A DNA stretch of 64,000 nt from Calliopum simillimum (GCA_951812925.1 OX638369.1:13793329-13857328), one strand, 5' to 3'. Counted from the first letter of the stretch, positions 22,991 to 35,284 are shown. The notes: generated from the letters alone by a model not told the origin. Made by a program: numbers and translations.

Positions 22991-23376
22991 GATCCAATCT
23001 CCAAGAAAAACACTTGCGTAAAATTGCGCACTTTGAAAAAATTATTTTTGTGTTAAATTTGTAACAGTTAAAACTATTGTGAGCTTCAGAAACAAAATTT
23101 GTGTTGGCTTTAGTGGATTTTTTTGAGTTTATGGTTGGTCCCTTGCGGAACCGTCAGGCATCCGGAGTTTGAAAATCATTTTCAAATGTAACTCATACGT
23201 CTATGGTGCTATGTGAACATAACCCAAGTCCTATATAAGCACAAGGTCCAAGTCCGGATGCGGTTTCTCCCCTCCCGGTTTTCCCCCTTTACTAAAAAAG
23301 AAAATAAAGATGTTGGCAAGGGCTGCTGAAGCACTACTCAGCCCCTCTCTCTTACTGTAGAAATATAACGGAGTCC
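22991..23376. other. Non-coding stretch, nothing recognised
   Basis: No gene or element was identified in this 386-bp stretch. A short minus-strand frame at 23231-23416 has no family features. Confidence 0.4.
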
Positions 23377-24415
23377 TAACCCTGCCGGCAAATGGACTAG
23401 TTAAAGAGTAGTCCATTAACTAGTCCTCTACCAACCAGTACTAGTCCGACTTCAATCCCTTTTGCATACAAGCAACTGTTCTTTTTTGTGTGTTGATGTC
23501 CTACGAAATTTCAATTGGCCCCTTATGCATTACTTCTACACCAGTCCGGGGCTAGTTGTGGTATGGAAGTAGTCACTTAACAACTAGTCTTGAACCAGTT
23601 GTTTTGTGTGTAGTCCTCCTATAGTAATAAACGTGGTATATAGTGAAAAACTCTGGACATTTTCAAATAATTTTGTTTTTATATCAAGTTTTATTTTCTA
23701 AACATAAATTAAATAAAGTAAAATATCATTTAATACATGTTATACATATTTTTTAATTAAGTATTGATGCTCTTTAGATACCTTTCTAAAGTGCCTCTTT
23801 TTTGCTGGCTGAAACGTTTCATAAACTTGTTTCTTGAGATCTGAGGGAGACAAAGTCGAATAAAATGCATCTGGAAGTAGAGATAGAAATTTATATAACA
23901 AAATCCATACATTTTGGAATATTATTTCATTTGAACTATACCTTCAATTAATTTGAAAAAGTTTTTAAAAGTTTGCAGGCTGAAATTCCCTTTAACTCGA
24001 AAATTGCTTCCAAATATTTAAGAAAACCGGTCCTTAGAGCAGAGAACTATTGAGGAAAACAATGAATTTTTTGTAAATACCATATAAAAATAAACTTCTT
24101 GTAAAATAACTTACTTTGTTGTTTATCTAATTTCCATATTTTATACATATTTATGCTGTTTTTTATGATTTTACTTGAAAAGTTAAACACAATTTGTTTT
24201 GACGCAAAACAATCTGACAGAAAAAAATTATTTCAAAAGCAAATAACAAAAATGTAATTTTGTTTTCGTCACGATTCAAATTTCTCTGCGCTTACAAACT
24301 ACAAACTGAGATCGAACTGGCCTCCACTGCATCCCTTTTTAACTAGTTTTGAGCTTGTAGTAACCACGAACTAGTATTTTTTGTGGACTGTCTCATATTT
24401 TTACTGCAGGGAACG
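23377..24415. repeat. Possible TIR element with ACTAGT motifs
   Basis: The left end reads CCCTGCCGGCAAATGGACTA followed by several ACTAGT-containing words (AACTAGTCC, TACTAGTCC, AACTAGTCTTG). The right end, in complement, reads CCCTGCAGTAAAAATATGAG then CAGTCCAC and ACTAGTTCGTGG. Terminal similarity is short and there is no firm target duplication, so this is a tentative non-autonomous transposon. Confidence 0.35.
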
Positions 24416-24554
24416 TAGGCAAATAAAGAGATGGCATTAAATGCCTTAAAGGGAACCCTCTGATGCAATGCCAAAAACGATTTCCCAGGGGAGAGGATTC
24501 CCGATGAGAAGGAAGTGTTTTAGTCGGAAGTACGTTTAGGAGAGTCCGACACAA

Positions 24555-24749
24555 ATGCTTTTTCACCCCTCATATTTACCAGAATATATCAAGGAAAGGA
24601 AGCCGCAATGCAACAATCTGAAATGTTTGTTCTACACAAGAATTCAATGCCAAATATGTAGGTTACATAAGTGTTTTTGCCTGAATAACGCTGTTTCATT
24701 AAGATCAACCAAAACCATTTTTATGAAGTTTTATTTTATATTTCTGTAG
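24555..24749 (+). other. Cysteine-rich open frame, unassigned
   Basis: A 64-codon frame contains C-x4-C followed by a C-x2-C-x4-C-x-C cluster (QCQICRLHKCFC), loosely like the zinc-binding C-terminus of piggyBac-type transposases. The upstream region has no catalytic domain, so assignment is weak. It may be a decayed transposon tail or chance. Confidence 0.2.
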
Positions 24750-25727
24750 AAAAGTTTTTTTGTTATAAAATTTAATGTAATTTTAATGTCCTGGTAGTTC
24801 CTCCAGAAACCAACCAGGTATTTTTAACTTTGTTCTGGTACATGTCACCTATGCGTAAAGTCGTAGAACAATATTTCTACAGAATCGCAAGTTTTTAATA
24901 ATACATTCTTTTCAGTTCAATATAAAAACAGACTTTTAAGGGTTAAGCTGTTCTATACAGGCATGATGCACCTACATAGCCTGAGGCATATAAAAAACAT
25001 TAAAGGTTTCGTTGGAGACTATACGAAATACCTTTTTTTGTACCAAAGTCTGAAAATATCAAACAATAATATCGAAATTAGAGAGAAATTTGCCGTTTTT
25101 TATGAAACTGCGATTGTTGATCATGAGTTTCCCTTGGAAATATGGCTTCTTTGCACTGGATTTTGAACTGGGAGATACATTTTAGCATGATAATGGCGAT
25201 GACATTCTTAGGTTTGTTCAAAGTTGTAAGTGGAAACATAACTCACTTTAGTGTATGTGTCAAAGCATTTGTCGGCGGTATACTCAAAAGCACGTAATAT
25301 TTTCAAACACGTATTCAGTATATTTGCACACCACTGTACGTGTTCTGTGTTGCATGCAACAATTATTTGCATATTCAGTGGAAAAGGATTCAAAGGAGCG
25401 CTGAAGCTAACAAAAAAAAAAAAAAACGCTGAATAAAACGATTTCAAAAGCGGAATGTGTTGACACAGCAGCAGTAGCGTCAACAAAACAACAAGGACGA
25501 CACCAACTATATATGTATATGTGCATATACAACAACTATCTATAACAATAACGATGAACATTAGTGGCGCCACCTGTTGTTGTGCACATCTAAATGGGTA
25601 AAACTGCACGACAATTTTAATTTTTTTTTCTTGTGGCTAAGCATTTTATTTACATGCAAAAACTAAAAATAAACAGTTCGAAAATAGCAAAGTATGCAAA
25701 TATACAAATAAAATAAATAAATTTAAT
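24750..25727. other. Non-coding stretch upstream of the tRNA terminator
   Basis: 24930-24960 (GGGTTAAGCTGTTCTATA) resembles the repeat block at 10745-10765. No gene was found; the 133-codon minus frame at 25208-25609 is low complexity. Confidence 0.4.
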
Positions 25728-25739
25728 AAAAAAAAAAAA
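25728..25739 (-). terminator. RNA polymerase III terminator of tRNA-Trp
   Basis: Twelve consecutive A on the plus strand give an uninterrupted T12 on the transcribed strand, starting 10 nt past the tRNA 3' end. Polymerase III normally stops at T4 or longer. Confidence 0.85.
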
Positions 25740-25749
25740 TATTAATTCT

Positions 25750-25821
25750 TGACCCCGACGTGATTTGAACACGCAACCTTCTGATCTGGAGTCAGACGCG
25801 CTACCGTTGCGCCACGGAGTC
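25750..25821 (-). tRNA. tRNA-Trp: tRNA-Trp (anticodon CCA)
   Basis: A 72-nt cloverleaf on the minus strand that decodes UGG. The acceptor stem GACTCCG pairs with CGGGGTC (one G-U), with discriminator A. The D arm is GCGC-AACGGTA-GCGC. The anticodon arm is TCTGA-CTCCAGA-TCAGA with CCA at positions 3-5 of the loop, and the T arm is GCGTG-TTCAAAT-CACGT. Internal promoter A and B boxes are intact, there is no intron, and CCA is not encoded, as expected for a eukaryotic nuclear tRNA. It closely matches fly tRNA-Trp as I know it. Its perfect folding amid decayed repeats argues for a functional gene. Confidence 0.98.
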
Positions 25822-26279
25822 ACTTAAATGTTCTGCTGATACAAATACTAAAATTTAGTTCGTTCTTGCTTTTGTTGTTAAATTCAATTAAATCTATTTG
25901 TTTTTTTTTTTTTTTCTATTTTTAAAAACCGTTCTAGTAGATAGCATTCGCATATATGAGGTTTGCCTTGAACGCGCGTAATGCAAGCAGCGCAGCGCTT
26001 TCAATTCAATAGATATCTACGGACAGTACGAGTATCTATCTATCTATCTGTGAGCTCATACAATTTAATTGATAAGATTGTGTTTTATTGTTGTTGTTCG
26101 GGTAGCTTTTCGCTGCTGTTTAACGTACTACACATACGTCAATTGGTACTATGATTTGTTATAAATATCTTAAAAATATTATCATTTAATATACCGCAAA
26201 ATTAAGCGGAAAATATTGATAAGCGAAAAAGTAAATAAATGAAAGATATTAGAAAAATATTTATTTATAAAATACATAT
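25822..26279. other. Non-coding stretch 5' of tRNA-Trp
   Basis: A (TATC)n-like patch lies at 26031-26048. A T-run sits at 25899-25915. No gene was identified. Confidence 0.45.
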
Positions 26280-26281
26280 TA

Positions 26282-27151
26282 GACCGGTTCGATTTTGTAT
26301 AAAGCAAAAAAAAATATTATTTCCGAAACCTACCCAAAAGTTAGAAGGACTCTTAAAAACGTTATCTGCATCACTTTTATTTCGTTCCAAGAAAAACCAA
26401 TGGAGCATTTTTGATTCTACTGAAGGCTCATTTTGGTTAAAAAAAAAAATATGTTTTTTGGTCATAACTTTTTTTCATTACAAAATGGATACCCAAAGGT
26501 GCATTAGAAATACAGATTATGTTCTTACAAATATTTTGGCGTTTAAAAATTATAAATTTTTTTTGAGCATGTAGATAACATTCGCATCCAAAAATCGATT
26601 TTACGCGGTCGATTTTTTACTCAAAAGCAATGCATCTGACGAAAAAAGTGCACATGGTAAAAAATGCTTAGAATTTTTCAAAAAATACGAGGGAATTTTT
26701 TCAGAATTTTTTGAGATATTTTATAATTTTTCAAAACTTGATCAAAAAAAAAAAAAACAATTTCAAAAAATTTTGTCAAAATTCACACCTATTCTTTGAT
26801 TCTAAGCACTTTACGTCTTGTGAAATTTTTTCGTAGATGCCTTGGTTTTAAATAAACCTAACATTTTGCTGAGGAACCTACGAAAATACCTCAAAAAATT
26901 CTGAAAAAATTCGCAAGTATTCTTTAAACATTCCATTAAAAAGCAAAATTAAAATCATTTTAATTTGTGAAAAATCATTCATTCTTTGAACAATTCTAAG
27001 CATTTTTTGTCCAATACACTTTTTTCGTAAAATGTCTTGCTTTTGAGTAAAAAATCGTTTTTCCGAAATTTATAATTTTTAAACGCCAAAATTCTTGTAA
27101 AAACATAGTCTTTATTTCTAAAGCACCCTTGGGTATCCATTTTGTAATGAA

Positions 27152-27182
<31 letters not shown>

Positions 27183-27365
27183 CCAAAAAACATGATTTTT
27201 TTTAGCGAAAATGCGCCTTCAGTAGAATCAAAAGTGCTCCATTGGTTATTCTCAGAATGAAAAAAAAAAAAAAAAATGATGCAGATATCGTTTTTAAGAG
27301 TCCTTCTAACTTTTGAGGCAGTTTCGGGATGATTTTATTTTGCTTCATGCAAAATCGACCCGGTC
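26282..27365. repeat. Foldback element Z (arms about 380 bp)
   Basis: Ends GACCGGTTCGATTTTG (left) and, in complement, GACCGGGTCGATTTTG (right), with TA on both sides (26280-26281, 27366-27367). The arms 26282-26680 and 26990-27365 share AAAAGTTAGAAGGACTCTT, ATTCTACTGAAGG, AAATGGATACCCAA and CCAATGGAGCA, in mirror order. A third, single-arm copy lies at 59340-59744. Long A runs (27150-27175, 27260-27275) interrupt the right arm. No coding capacity. Confidence 0.85.
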
Positions 27366-27367
27366 TA

Positions 27368-27844
27368 CTGTACTGTGTAAAAAAATTCACTCAGAAATGT
27401 GGCAAATTTTCTCACTAATTTTTAAATAGTGTGTAAAATTCTCTCACTATTTTTACATTTTTGAGAGAATTAAACACATTGTTGAGAGAAATTTTTACTC
27501 AGTACCTAATGTGTGGCTAACTTTTTACACAGAATGTGTGAAAATTTCGTCTACTTTCGTCTACTAAACCTTTTTGACGTTTTTGTGCAAAATTTGTATA
27601 TTAAATTAAATTCTTTGAAATTTATAAAAAAAATTGGCCCTTTTCTGGTACGAATGTAGTGCATAATGAGACAATTGACCCTTTTTTGGTCTCGATGTAA
27701 TGCAATGACAAACAACACAAAGCGTAAATAAAATTTTATACATGATGGGACCAGAATTTGAACTAGTCGTTCCCCCCTAAGGTCTAGTTTACAAAATAGC
27801 TTTGGAATAGTATGTTGTTCTGCAGGGCTGTTTTAAAATTTTAC
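27368..27844. other. Non-coding stretch, nothing firm
   Basis: Several short self-complementary words (TGAGAGAATT, TTCTCTCA, GTGTGTAAAA) suggest a small decayed inverted repeat at about 27368-27550, but no ends could be set. Confidence 0.35.
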
Positions 27845-28115
27845 GTGGAATAAGTTCGATTTTGGTTCTGACGGTATTTGACTTTTGAGTTAAAATTTAG
27901 ATTTTATGTATTTAGAAACTAGTAGTAAAATTGTATGATAAATATTTGCGTAGTCTCTATTATCTCTAAATTCCCTTTTTGTACCTTTTTAAGAAAAGGT
28001 TAAAAATGACCCATAATTTTGAAAAATTAAAGTTTCTACAAAAATATTTTTTTTTGCATGAGTTTACTGAACACATGATACACCGCAAATGTAAGAATCG
28101 TCGATTAACCTTTGA
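27845..28115 (+). repeat. Single-arm fragment of the 32908-34065 foldback family
   Basis: Colinear with the right arm of that element: TTTAGAAACTAGTAGTAAAA, TTTTGTACCTTTTTAAGAAA, TTTCTACAAAAATATT, GAACACATGATACACC, GCAAATGTAAGAATC. One arm only; truncated or solo derivative. Confidence 0.75.
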
Positions 28116-29270
28116 CCCCAAAAAAGTTTAATTTTTGGCCAGGTGTTACTAGTTTATGGTTCCCTTTACCAAAGTTCGCTGTCAAAACCTTGTTATTTTG
28201 AGTAAACTTGAATTTCAAGAAATTAAGTAACTTTTCTCTTTCTCTCTCTCTCTCTAATCGAAAACATTATTTAAGTTGAAAACATGAATATCTTACACAC
28301 AAAAGTATAAAATTAAGTTATGAATCCAAGGCTACTAAGTTCTTTGCTCCAATTGCAGAGAAAACAAACTACAAACTTTGAAAAGCACAACAGCGTAAGA
28401 AGTAACAAAATCAAACTTTAGCGAGTCTCTTTGTAAACTTTTCACAGATAGATAACTTGGCGTAAACTTTCTCCATCAATGTCAAGACAGTTGCTTCTTT
28501 CTCAATTTAGCATTTTCCTTAAATAATCTATGCAGGAATGTAAGTGTTTGTGCTAAAATACTTATCGACCCCATCGGTAAGTAGCTTCAAGAACACCACA
28601 TACAATTTAATACTTTAACATATGGAGACTGAATGGTGTTTGAGTTGAAACCTCCCAACTACCAAATATTTCATGAAATGCACAAAAGTTTCTTTTTTTG
28701 TTTTTTGAAAAATTTTGTGCCACAAATTTTCTCTCCACCACAATATAAATATTTATGTCAAAGTAAAGTAAAGTTCGACTGCTAACACAAACTTTTACAA
28801 AGATTTTTTTTTGTCCAAGGAGACAGAAAAAAAAAGAATTAAAGAAATGTATATAGATATATAACAAACTTAGCAAATATACATACATATATTTGTATGC
28901 AATGCACATAGCAGTGAAGAGATAAATTACAATAAAATGGTAGGGAAATATCGTATTTAAAAGTGGAGTGAAAAAGTTTCAACAATGCAAAAAATAAAAA
29001 GTAGGTCTCCTGTAGCAGTTTTTTTTTGCTTGCACTTAATATTCATTAAAAGTTTTCTCGCAATCATTAAAAAGTATTTTACTTTATCACACAAGGAAAT
29101 AAAATTTTATTCGGAAAGTTGTTTGATAAAACCAATTAAGTTTTTCAGTCAGTTTTGCCTTGCTTGCGGGAGGGTGTTAACTTTCTTCATGTAATAGTTG
29201 TTGCAGTGGAGGCGAGATAATTGTTAACCTTTCTTAAAAAAATGATTTTGTATTTTTAAGTAAAGTTGAT
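28116..29270. other. Non-coding stretch, no gene recognised
   Basis: A (CT)n tract lies at 28238-28255. Open frames near 28607-28909 (-) and 28985-29194 (+) show no family features or splice context. Confidence 0.4.
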
Positions 29271-29272
29271 TA

Positions 29273-29511
29273 TATAAGCCGTTCAAAATGACAATAGTGC
29301 AACTCCAAAACGAAGCATAAGTAATGTCATATAAATTATGTACCATAATGATCGGTTATTTGGTCGATATCATTTTTTCAACTTTATTTCAACAATTTCA
29401 TATCATCAAATCAATTTTATTCATTCTTAGCAAAATAGCAGCCAATTAAAATTATGACATTACTTTTGACTCGTTTTGGAGTTGCACCATTGTAATTTTG
29501 AACGGCTCATA
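29273..29511. mobile_element. 239-bp MITE with about 40-bp TIRs
   Basis: The left end TATAAGCCGTTCAAAATGAC and the complemented right end TATGAGCCGTTCAAAATTAC continue with matching GTGCAACTCCAAAACGA and GTAATGTCATA. TA flanks lie at 29271-29272 and 29512-29513. The interior is non-coding and A+T-rich. A typical TA-targeting MITE. Confidence 0.88.
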
Positions 29512-29513
29512 TA

Positions 29514-30001
29514 GTGTTTAAATTGTTTATTGTGCCTAAATCTTCCTATAACTCAAAATTTCCAAATTTGTCGATTTTATTAACTCCGGAGACTTAACCC
29601 TCCGTTTAGCGGTAACACATAAGGCAATATGACACACTTTGTGTTCTTGTCGTGCAGGTGTTTTAATCGTTTACAATGTTTGAAATAAGCATATCGGAGT
29701 CAATTCACTGTATCAAGTTTAGTCCGACATAAAAAGTTTAAGAATGAACTGTGAGACACCACGCTAATCGCAGAATAAAAAACTTAATTTTTGTGTCGCT
29801 GTATAAGTTTAAACAGTATCATGAGATAAAAACTTCATGCTATAAAAATTGCATTATATTATCAAACTCTGTTGACAAAAAAAAAGTTATAAGAAAAAAA
29901 TTTTATAAACGATTCAATGGTTTAAAAACTTAACGAGATAAAAAAAAAATTTGAGATACTTTACTTTGCTTGAAATGAATAACATTTCTGCAGAAAATAT
30001 A
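29514..30001. other. Non-coding stretch with ATGAGATAAAAA words
   Basis: 29820-29850 (ATCATGAGATAAAAACTTCA) belongs to the same degenerate word family as 30897-30925 and 34190-34830. The Harbinger-like element inserted within this sequence type. No gene. Confidence 0.4.
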
Positions 30002-30891
30002 GGGCCTTATCGTAAATCTGAAGGGAGTTCCATTCTCTCCCTCCCGGGGAAGGAGCACTGGAAGTAGTGAATATTTCATGAATGGAAACTCCCCTTCCTG
30101 CAGGGATACTTTTTTTATTTTAATATCGTTGACATTTTCAGTAATAACCAGTTTGCAACGCTGTGTTTTTCCAAGAGCGTTAACATTTTACACAAAAACA
30201 ACATCTGGCAACGCTGAGTCTTTCCCATATCTTTGACATTTTGCGCAAACAGCTTGTCTGAACGTTGATTTTTTACAATTTCGTAGACATTTTGCACAAA
30301 AAAAACATGTGGCAACGCTTTTTTCCATATATCGTTGACATTTTTTTCCATTATCCACTGGATTTTGACAGCTGACTTAAAAAAAAAGATAAACAAGAAA
30401 CAGCAATTGCAAAAGAAGAAAAAGAAGCAATTTTAGCAGTGAAATTGAAGTTAATGCTTTGCTTTTTAAAGTAAAAAATGTCTTTAATCATTTTTGTGGA
30501 TTTGGAAAATTAAAAGTTTGCACCAAAAAGTTTCAAAAAAAATTTGAGTGAAAAGTTGTTTTAGCAGAACCAGTATAAGTTGAAAACGCTTGGATGAATA
30601 TTAAAAACTTTACTGTCATATGAAAGCTATTTCAATAAGCTTTAAAATTGTTGTACTAAAGTTTTTAATTCGTCACACGTTATTTATAATTATTCTTTTA
30701 TACATTAGTACTCCCTAGCAAAACGTTGAGGAGCAAATTTAACAAATAAAAGTGAAAAAACTCGCTCCCAACTTATCGCCGATTACATAATTTTTCCAGT
30801 GAATTTTCCCTTTCCACGAAATTTTTTTTGCGATTGCAAACCAGGGAGTTAGCGAATATATTCTCGAGAATATTTATTTACGATAAGGCCC
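30002..30891. mobile_element. 890-bp TIR element, PIF/Harbinger-like
   Basis: Terminal inverted repeats GGGCCTTATCGTAAAT match exactly over 16 bp. ATA is duplicated on both sides (29999-30001 and 30892-30894). A 3-bp A+T target duplication and GGGCC-type ends are typical of PIF/Harbinger. No transposase is present. The interior holds a diverged tandem array (30118-30350). The flanks rejoin as ATGAGATAAAAA-type sequence. Confidence 0.7.
30118..30350. repeat. Diverged tandem array, unit about 57-60 bp, four copies
   Basis: Each unit contains a GTTGACATTTT-like word and then TGGCAACGCT (variants GTTAACATTTT, TTTGACATTTTG, GTAGACATTTTG). It lies inside the Harbinger-like element. The minus-strand frame across it gives a repetitive peptide that is a by-product. 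Confidence 0.75.
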
Positions 30892-30935
30892 ATAGTATCA
30901 TGAGATAAAAATTTCATGTTACAAAATTAATATGA

Positions 30936-31797
30936 TATATATAAAGCAATCCACCCCAAGTGCACCAGCTCAAAACTTTTTTTTCTCCGATTTCGCTCAA
31001 ATGGCAATATGGTAGATCCGGTGTGCAAAAAAAAACAATCCGGATTTGGTCCTAGTATCATTTGTTGTCAAAACACAGTGTGTTGAAATTGGCGTTCTTA
31101 GTAATTTTCATGAAAAGGGTGTTTTTTCAAAAATTTATAGCTTACACTAAAGTTTATAAATTGATAAATCTAAGTTACTCGTCCCATCCATTTTGAAATG
31201 TTCTTTTTATAAAAAAATATTTCTTGGTGAAAAAAATTTTTTTACATATAAAAATACTTTTGAATTTTTTTAAGAAAACCCGCCTTCGATTTTTTTCAAA
31301 AGAATTTTAAATTAAAGCATAATTTATAAGCTTTGAAATGATGTATGACTCAAGATGGGATTCGGACGCTAAATGGGAGTTTTTGGCTTTTGAACGGCCG
31401 CGGAAGGCAAAAATCTTTTTTTACTCAAGAGGAAAGCATCTTACGAAAAAAGTGTACCAGGCATAAAAGGCTTAGAATCATCAAGGAAATAAGTGTGAAA
31501 TTTTTTGGGAATTTTTTGGAAAGTTAAAAACAAATTTTTTTTTTTTTTTTTTGATTAATTTTTGAAAAAAGCCAAAAACTCCCATTTAGCGTCCGAATCT
31601 CTTCTTGAGCCTTTTCATGAAAATGACTAAAAAAGCCAACTTCAACACCCTCTATTTTAACAACAAATGGTGCTAGGACCAAATCCTATCGGATTGTTAT
31701 TTTTGCACACCGGATCTACCATATTGCCAAATTTGAGCGAAATCGGAGAAAAAAAAATTTTGAGCTGGTACACATGGCATGGAGTGCTTCATATATA
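30936..31797. repeat. Foldback element, about 860 bp, spacer about 175 bp
   Basis: Outer ends TATATATAAAGCAATCC and, in complement, TATATATGAAGCACTCC. Arms (30936-31391 and 31567-31797 with indels) share GCTCAAA.TTTTTTTTTCTCC, GATTTCGCTCAAATGGCAAT, GGTAGATCCGGTGTGCAAAA and CGGACGCTAAATGGGAGTTT. The interior around 31400-31490 resembles part of foldback Z (ACGAAAAAAGTG). No protein. Confidence 0.85.
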
Positions 31798-32907
31798 GCT
31801 TGAAATCATAAATCTAATGAGTTATAAAATATAATTTTATTAAATTTTTTCTCATAAGATAACTCTTTGAACTAATTTCGGGTGGGATAAAATATTATGA
31901 TCTTATATCTGTGAAAAGAGGATAACACATGATATGTCCAATTTTTTCATAATGGATGTTTTTCCTCATATACGCTGCTCTGAATACGATCTAGAAGCTG
32001 GGCGAAATCTTGTATCTCTAATCATTCTGGTTCCCGATGTAAAAGACATGACAAAATATGATTTGACAGAGTTTTTATGATTTTTTCTAACAAATTGAAG
32101 TTTAAATTTCGTCTATTAAAAAAATATCATATAAATACGTAACAATGGATATAATAATCATAGTTATTTAATGCTTTTGTTTAAGCTCAAAAATTTCAAT
32201 ATTTGATTTTTAAAGAAATCATATGATACAATAACCTTACGAAATAACAAGAAACTTTTCAAAAATGTAATCCAATTTTTATGTTATGAAATTTTCAAAC
32301 AAATTTGTCTGATAATGTTTCTACAAGAGCGTTTCACAACATTAATGAAATTTATCGTGCAGAACTGCTTTCAATAGAAAGTGACTAATATACTATATGT
32401 ATATTTATGTATAAATATGTTGAAACATCACATAAGTATATTTAACTGTATATTTATACAGATTCAAAAGAAAGAGCTGTCTTTATAAATTAATCTCTGT
32501 GTAGCTCAACTTCTGCGTTTGTTCAATTCAATGCCTCACTTAATCTTTCTTTAATAAAGAAGAAATTAAACCGACTTTACTTTACCTTGGTTTATGAAGC
32601 TAACGTACGAAAAACCTCTACTTTATTCATTACTGTGAAGGAGCAAAAGCAATGACAAGAAGTTTAACATTGAAAGTTGACATACCAAGTACATATGTAT
32701 GTACCTCATAGGAAATGTTTCATGAGCCCAAAGTGAACCTCATAAAAAAATCCTTTAAAATAAAATCTTATGAGATAAACTTTACTTTGTTATATTTTCT
32801 TTCAAGAGCAAAGCGCTGCAGCATTCAGCACTATTTGTCAGCATTTTGGATCCGCCATTTTGTTTTTTGAAAAATGCACTTCGGATTCATAACACTGTGG
32901 AACAATT
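31798..32907. other. Non-coding stretch, no gene recognised
   Basis: A+T-rich, with TGAGATAAA words near 31855 and 32770. No exon or RNA gene seen. Confidence 0.4.
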
Positions 32908-34065
32908 TCGAACTTTTTTTAAAACACATTAGAAAATCCAAAAAATTCTTAAGGTAGACGTTAAAAAAATACCCGTTTCTCGTGGTTTTTCTCCAGCACG
33001 TCACATGTTTTTTAATCGATTTTTGAAGTTTTTTTATCCACTGTATATGAAAAAACAAAAAATACCGCATTCTTGTGTTAAATCGATGAATTTACATCTT
33101 ACATCTGAGGTGTATCATGTGTTCAGCAAACTTATGCAGGATATTACGGGGAATATTTTTGTAGAAAGTTTTAACCTTGTTTGACTCCCACATGTGGGTC
33201 AGTTTTGCCATTTTCTTAAAAAGGTACAAAAATGATACCCAAAACAGGGAAATATTGAGTCAGAAATACAGAAATATTTGCTATAAAATTTCACTACTAG
33301 TTTCTAAACACGTCGAAATTTGAGCCCGAAACAAAAAAAAATCGTTTAAATCAATTAGGACTTTTCACATTGCATATTAATTACATGCCTGACGCGCTTA
33401 CCTTAAGTTTTAAGAATTTTTCATCTTTGGCAACTCTAAGTGAAATTTTTTGTTGGATATTTTTGCAAATTTTTTTAACCCATTGTGGCTCAATTTTAGA
33501 AAAAGGGGTCAAAAAGACCTATAAAAACAGGATATAACAGGTTAATGTATTCTAAGAAAATGATCCTTGTGTGATTTCGTTATGATTTAGTGAGAACGAG
33601 TTTTGTCCAAAATGTAGTTTAAGAGTCTTACAGTTGGGTGAAATTTAAAAAATATTTATTGTTAAAACTGCTTACTGATTTTAACGATTTTTTTGCTTTC
33701 GGGATATTCCCCTGTTTTAGGTGTCATTTTTGTACTTTTTTAACAAAAAGGCAAAAATGACTAACATGTGGAGGTTGTGCAGGGTTAAAATTTTCTACAA
33801 AAACACTCCCCGCAATATCTTGCATAAGTTTGCTGAACACATGATACACCTCAAATGTAAGGATCATATAGTTAAATTCATCGATTTAACACAAGAATGC
33901 GGAATTTTTGTTTTTTTCATGTACAGCGGATAAAAAAACTTCAAAAATCGATTAAAAAAAAATGTGACGTGCTGGGGAAAAAACACGAGACGCAGGTATT
34001 TTTTTTTTAACATCTTCTTAAGAATTTTTTGGATTTTCTCATGTGTTTTTTTTTTTTTTTGTGTA
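32908..34065. repeat. Foldback element, about 1.16 kb (arms about 360 bp)
   Basis: Left arm 32908-33265 and right arm about 33690-34065 are reverse complements with moderate divergence: AAAATCCAAAAAATTCTTAA, AATCGATTTTTGAAGTTTTT, TTGTGTTAAATCGATGAATT, GGTGTATCATGTGTTCAGCA and AGTTTTAACCTTG recur mirrored. The 425-bp centre contains the AACAGGATATAACAGGTTAA block also seen near 5373 and in part near 10690. The solo arm at 27845-28115 shows that the family is dispersed. No coding capacity. Confidence 0.85.
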
Positions 34066-34189
34066 GAACGATGTAATCAGCATCAGCAGAAACCTCTTAT
34101 TACCAACTATTAGAACTTTGGCCCGATTTTTCGACCACAGTGCGTTGTAGAGCCACTGTTGGGAAAAAGGCCTTTGGCATAAAAAAGCA

Positions 34190-34830
34190 TAAATAATTGC
34201 TATAAGAAATGGTTTCGTTCGTAAGTTAGTTCATAAATTGCATGATATAAAAATCTGATGAAACAAAAATTGTTTACAAAAAAATTCTCACGCGTCATAT
34301 AATAAAACAAAACTTCATAAAAAATCCTTTGAATCAAAGTCTTATGAGATAAAAGTAATTTTGATATGTTTTCTTTTAAAAGCTCGCGAGCTAGTAATGA
34401 GAAGAAGTCTATCCATGTAATATGAGACATAAATTATATACTATGAAATCGCATGATATAAAAATCTCGTGAAACGAAAAATGCTTAGAATTAATTCTCT
34501 TCACTATAATTTCCAAAAATGTCATTCGGGAGTTTTGTTACAACTAAAATATGTAATGAGATAAAAGCTTGTTGAGAAAAAATCTCATGCTACCCAATAG
34601 CATGAGCTAAAATTTCATTTGAATTTGAATTATTAACATGAGAACAAATATTTCCTATCATATGAATTGCATGATATCAAAACTATTTGTGATAAAAATC
34701 GTTGATATAAAACAGGAAAAACATACGTGCTAAATTTAAAAATATATCGTCATAAAATCTCATATAACAAAAATGTACGACACAAAAATCGCGTGATATA
34801 ATAAAAATATCATGAGACAAAAAAATTGAT
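34190..34830. repeat. Degenerate array of ATGATATAAAAATC-type words
   Basis: Words such as GCATGATATAAAAATC, TTATGAGATAAAA, AATGAGATAAAAGC, GCATGATATCAAAA and CGTGATATAATAAAAAT recur about every 30-60 bp on both strands. The same words appear near 29820 and 30897. The pattern looks like an old satellite-like array now broken by insertions. Confidence 0.5.
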
Positions 34831-35284
34831 ATTATAAATAATCGAATAAAATTTGTTGAATGCAAAACACTTCGTTGAAACAAGCCTCAATAGTTTTTAT
34901 TACTTCGTCATCACTCGCTATTATTCCACGCAGGTTGTGAATATATGAATAACCTAAAGTTTCTTTTATTTTTCCTTTTTGCACGCTGACAATTACAACG
35001 ATTTTTTGTAGCATACCTACTAGATACCGACTATGAATGTATCAAGGATCATTTAAAACTTGATGAGAAGCACTATGCCATTGATAATTATCATCATCAT
35101 CATCATCACTGTCGTCTTCTTGAGGTTTTTGTTGTCGCCATTGACATTTATGTTGTTGTTCATAGACAACTTTGCTACACTTAGCCATCGTATGTGTACA
35201 TACACTTAGTGTACCACTCATGACACCAACACACACATACACACGCACACACACAGTAGATGGAAACTAGCATGCATCAACATA
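34831..35284. other. Non-coding stretch with simple repeats
   Basis: (ATC)n at 35089-35108 and (CA)n at 35229-35255. No gene found. Confidence 0.5.

Noticed and set aside
26239..26574. 111-codon plus-strand frame
   Set aside because: It lies entirely in the left arm of foldback Z, and the same DNA is broken in the other two arms.
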